The position numbers and the translations under genes are program-made. From the NCBI RefSeq assembly GCF_017114865.1, contig NZ_JADEYH010000008.1:124001-188000 (forward strand): a stretch of DNA of 64,000 bases, given 5' to 3'. Shown in pieces: positions 62,448 through 64,000 of the stretch. Position 1 is the first letter of the stretch. Every line of letters begins with the position of its first letter. A model generated the notes under the pieces. That model saw only the letters and a list, made by a program, of their open reading frames with translations, did no database searches and was not told where the DNA came from. Source of the stretch: Streptomyces verrucosisporus (GTDB taxonomy: Bacteria; Actinomycetota; Actinomycetes; Streptomycetales; Streptomycetaceae).

Positions 62448-62485
62448 GCGGTGGGCGCGACCGGGTCTCCGGTCGCGCCCACCGC
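62448..62485 (+). terminator. Terminator after S37 peptidase
   Basis: GCGGTGGGCGCGACCGG (62448-62464) pairs perfectly with CCGGTCGCGCCCACCGC (62469-62485) around GTCT, 20 bases past the stop. Confidence 0.85.
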
Positions 62486-62492
62486 CGCGTCC

Positions 62493-62522
62493 GGCCGGTG
62501 CGGGCGGCCGCCCGCACCGGCC
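62493..62522. terminator. Perfect 30-bp palindrome, probable terminator for the LacI gene
   Basis: The sequence 62493-62522 is fully self-complementary (GGCCGGTGCGGGCGG then its complement). It lies 35 bases past the LacI stop on the minus strand, next to the preceding hairpin. Confidence 0.65.
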
Positions 62523-62557
62523 CGGGCAGGAGGCCGCCAACCGGCTTCTGCGGAAGG

Positions 62558-63655
62558 TCAGCCGGAGCGCGGGGCCGCGGTCGAGGCGCGGACCATCAGC
62601 TCGGTGCGGACGGTCGCCACGCCTCCGGGGGGAGCCGAGTCCCGGCCCAGAGCCAGCCGCCCGGCGCGGGCGCCCGCGCCGTGGAGCGGGATGCGGACGG
62701 TGGTCAGGGCGGGGGAGGCGTCCGCGCTGAAGGGCAGGTCGTCGAAGCCGGCCACGGACACGTCCCCGGGGATGCTCAGACCCGCCTCGCGCAGTGCGGC
62801 GCAGACGCCGAGGGCGACGGTGTCGTTGGCGGCCAGTACGGCCGTCAGGCCCGGCTCGCGGCGCAGCAGCTCCAGGGTGCCGTCGTAGCCGGAGGAGCGG
62901 TCGTACGCACCGTGCACGGTGAGGCGTTCGGCCTCCGCGAGGAGGGCGCGGTCGTGGTCGGCCAGCGCCGCCCGGTGGCCCTCCAGCCGGTGCCGGGTGG
63001 TGGTGCGCTCGGCCGGGCCCGCGACATAGCCGATGCGGCGGTGGCCGAGAGCGAGGAGGTGCCCGGTCAGGCGGCGGGCGCCGCCGCGGTTGTCGAAGGC
63101 CACGGTGAGCGGCGCCCCGCCGTCCGCGGCGCCCCTCTGCCCGTCCCGGCCGCCGTCGCCGTCCGCCTCCGGCAGCGGCGGCCTGCCGCACAGCACCACC
63201 CGGGTGCCGGCGGCGGCCAGCCGGCGCAGCCGGGTGGCCAGCGCCTCGGTGTGCGCGGGGTCCTCCACCGCGCTGCCGGTGAGGACGACGGCTGCGGCGC
63301 GCTGGCGCTGGAGGAGCGTGAGGTAGGTCAGTTCGCGCTCGGGGGAGCCGCCGGTGTTGCAGACCACCGCCAGTTTCCCGCCGCCCTTCTCCGGTTCCAT
63401 CTCCGACTGGACGGCGCTTGCGATGATCCCGAAGAACGGGTCGGCGATGTCGTTGACGAGGACGCCGACGAGATCGGAGGTGGCGGCGGCCAGGGAGCTG
63501 GCCGGTCCGTTCACGACGTACTCCAGCTCCTCCACCGCGCGCAGCACCCGGCTGCGGGTGGCCCCGGCCACCGGATAGTTGCCGCTCAGTACGCGCGAGA
63601 CGGTGGCCGCCGAGACCCCGGCCCGGGCCGCCACGTCAGCCAGCGTCACTGCCAT
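62558..63655 (-). CDS. LacI-family regulator
   Basis: The protein is 365 residues. HTH VTLADVAARAGVSAATVSRVLSGNYPVAGATRSRVLRAVEELEYVVN, then a sugar-binding core with an acidic, low-complexity insertion (about 180-200, PEADGDGGRDGQRGAADGG). The C-terminal VSVAGFDDLPFSADASPALTTVRIP is typical. GGAGGA lies 4-5 bases before the ATG. It is divergent from an oxidoreductase gene, with a perfect operator between, and likely represses it and itself in response to a sugar or polyol. Confidence 0.93.
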   Translation of the reverse strand: MAVTLADVAARAGVSAATVSRVLSGNYPVAGATRSRVLRAVEELEYVVNGPASSLAAATSDLVGVLVNDIADPFFGIIASAVQSEMEPEKGGGKLAVVCNTGGSPERELTYLTLLQRQRAAAVVLTGSAVEDPAHTEALATRLRRLAAAGTRVVLCGRPPLPEADGDGGRDGQRGAADGGAPLTVAFDNRGGARRLTGHLLALGHRRIGYVAGPAERTTTRHRLEGHRAALADHDRALLAEAERLTVHGAYDRSSGYDGTLELLRREPGLTAVLAANDTVALGVCAALREAGLSIPGDVSVAGFDDLPFSADASPALTTVRIPLHGAGARAGRLALGRDSAPPGGVATVRTELMVRASTAAPRSG

Positions 63656-63738
63656 CGATTCCTCCGGTGCGGTTCTTCCGCGGGTGTCGTCTGCGGGTCT
63701 TGTCGTGAGTGCTGTGGGCAGGCTAGCTTGCCATAGGA

Positions 63739-63754
63739 TAGAAAGCGCTTTCTA
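63739..63754. promoter_or_regulatory. LacI-type operator, perfect 16-bp palindrome
   Basis: TAGAAAGCGCTTTCTA contains the AAGCGCTT core common to LacI/GalR sites. A TAGGAT -10-like box (63734-63739) touches its left edge, so a bound repressor would block the oxidoreductase promoter. Confidence 0.85.
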
Positions 63755-63771
63755 AAGCGAGAGGGAAGCTC

Positions 63772-64000
63772 ATGACACGCAGGGTCGTACGGATCGCCAT
63801 GAACGGCGTCACCGGCCGGATGGGGTACCGCCAGCATCTGGTCCGCTCCATCCTCGCCATCCGCGAGCAGGGCGGGCTGGAGCTGGGCGACGGCGATGTG
63901 CTGTGGCCCGAACCCGTCCTCGTCGGGCGCCGCGAGCACGCGCTCAGGGCGCTCGCCGAGCGCCACGGCCTCGACCCCGACGCCGTGAGCTGCGACCTCG
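63772..64000 (+). CDS. Gfo/Idh/MocA family oxidoreductase (5' part, cut by window end)
   Basis: The first 76 residues are present: MTRRVVRIAMNGVTGRMGYRQHLVRSILAIREQGGLELGDGDVLWPEPVLVGRREHALRALAERHGL. The GVTGRMGYRQH stretch is the glycine-rich dinucleotide-binding start used by this subgroup of sugar/inositol dehydrogenases in actinobacteria. GAGGGA lies 6 bases before the ATG. It is controlled by the palindrome just upstream. Substrate not readable from this fragment. Confidence 0.8.
   Translation, partial: MTRRVVRIAMNGVTGRMGYRQHLVRSILAIREQGGLELGDGDVLWPEPVLVGRREHALRALAERHGLDPDAVSCDL

Overview
The window is high-GC actinobacterial chromosome, almost certainly Streptomyces. The evidence is third-position G/C codon use throughout, GTG/TTG starts, an adpA gene with one TTA (bldA-type) codon next to orn, a cebR-cebEFG-bglC cellobiose cluster, and a WhiJ-type HTH/DUF397/ATPase module. 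Functions are assigned from motifs and family knowledge only; no search was run.

Layout. 1-1843: a secreted M6-type metalloprotease, a strong hairpin and tRNA-Lys(CTT). 1833-7213 (minus): a Prim-Pol-like protein, a small conserved protein, and a tightly overlapping three-gene operon. That operon pairs a Cas4/Dna2-like Fe-S PD-(D/E)XK nuclease with an unknown protein and an SF1 helicase. 7492-14350: a histidine phosphatase, a TPR/HTH regulator of the NsdA type, a spermidine-synthase-like protein, and an OmpR/HK two-component system flanked by two small envelope proteins.

14555-26173 is the cellulose locus. It holds bglC (GH1), the cebEFG transporter, cebR, and a divergent pair of secreted cellulases (GH6 and GH48, both with CBM2). 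Four CebR-type boxes (TGGGAGCGCTCCCA or one mismatch) tie it together. The cellulases cut cellulose to cellobiose, CebEFG imports it, BglC hydrolyses it, and CebR represses until cello-oligosaccharide appears.

26753-35528: an M23 peptidase, tRNA-His, orn, adpA, a universal stress protein, glmS and its small upstream gene, a DUF4429/SHOCT protein and an endolysin-like amidase. 35827-38499: a multidomain SpoIIE-type phosphatase sensor.

38622-47708 is a leucine/isovalerate-type catabolic cluster: acyl-CoA dehydrogenase, HMG-CoA lyase, the biotin-dependent carboxylase alpha and beta subunits, a divergent TetR regulator with two matching operators, a second acyl-CoA dehydrogenase and an acyl-CoA thioesterase. 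47739-49702: a phosphatase-family protein and agmatinase.

49801-56484 is the most accessory-looking part. It has a RloA/AbiL-type AAA ATPase followed by what looks like a decayed RloB, a WhiJ-type module, a TetR/SDR divergent pair with a leaderless promoter, a small secreted protein and a Phd/VapC-type toxin-antitoxin pair. 56619-64000: a fused heterodimer-type ABC exporter, a small conserved protein, an S37 tripeptidyl aminopeptidase, a LacI regulator with a perfect 16-bp operator, and the start of a Gfo/Idh/MocA oxidoreductase cut by the window end.
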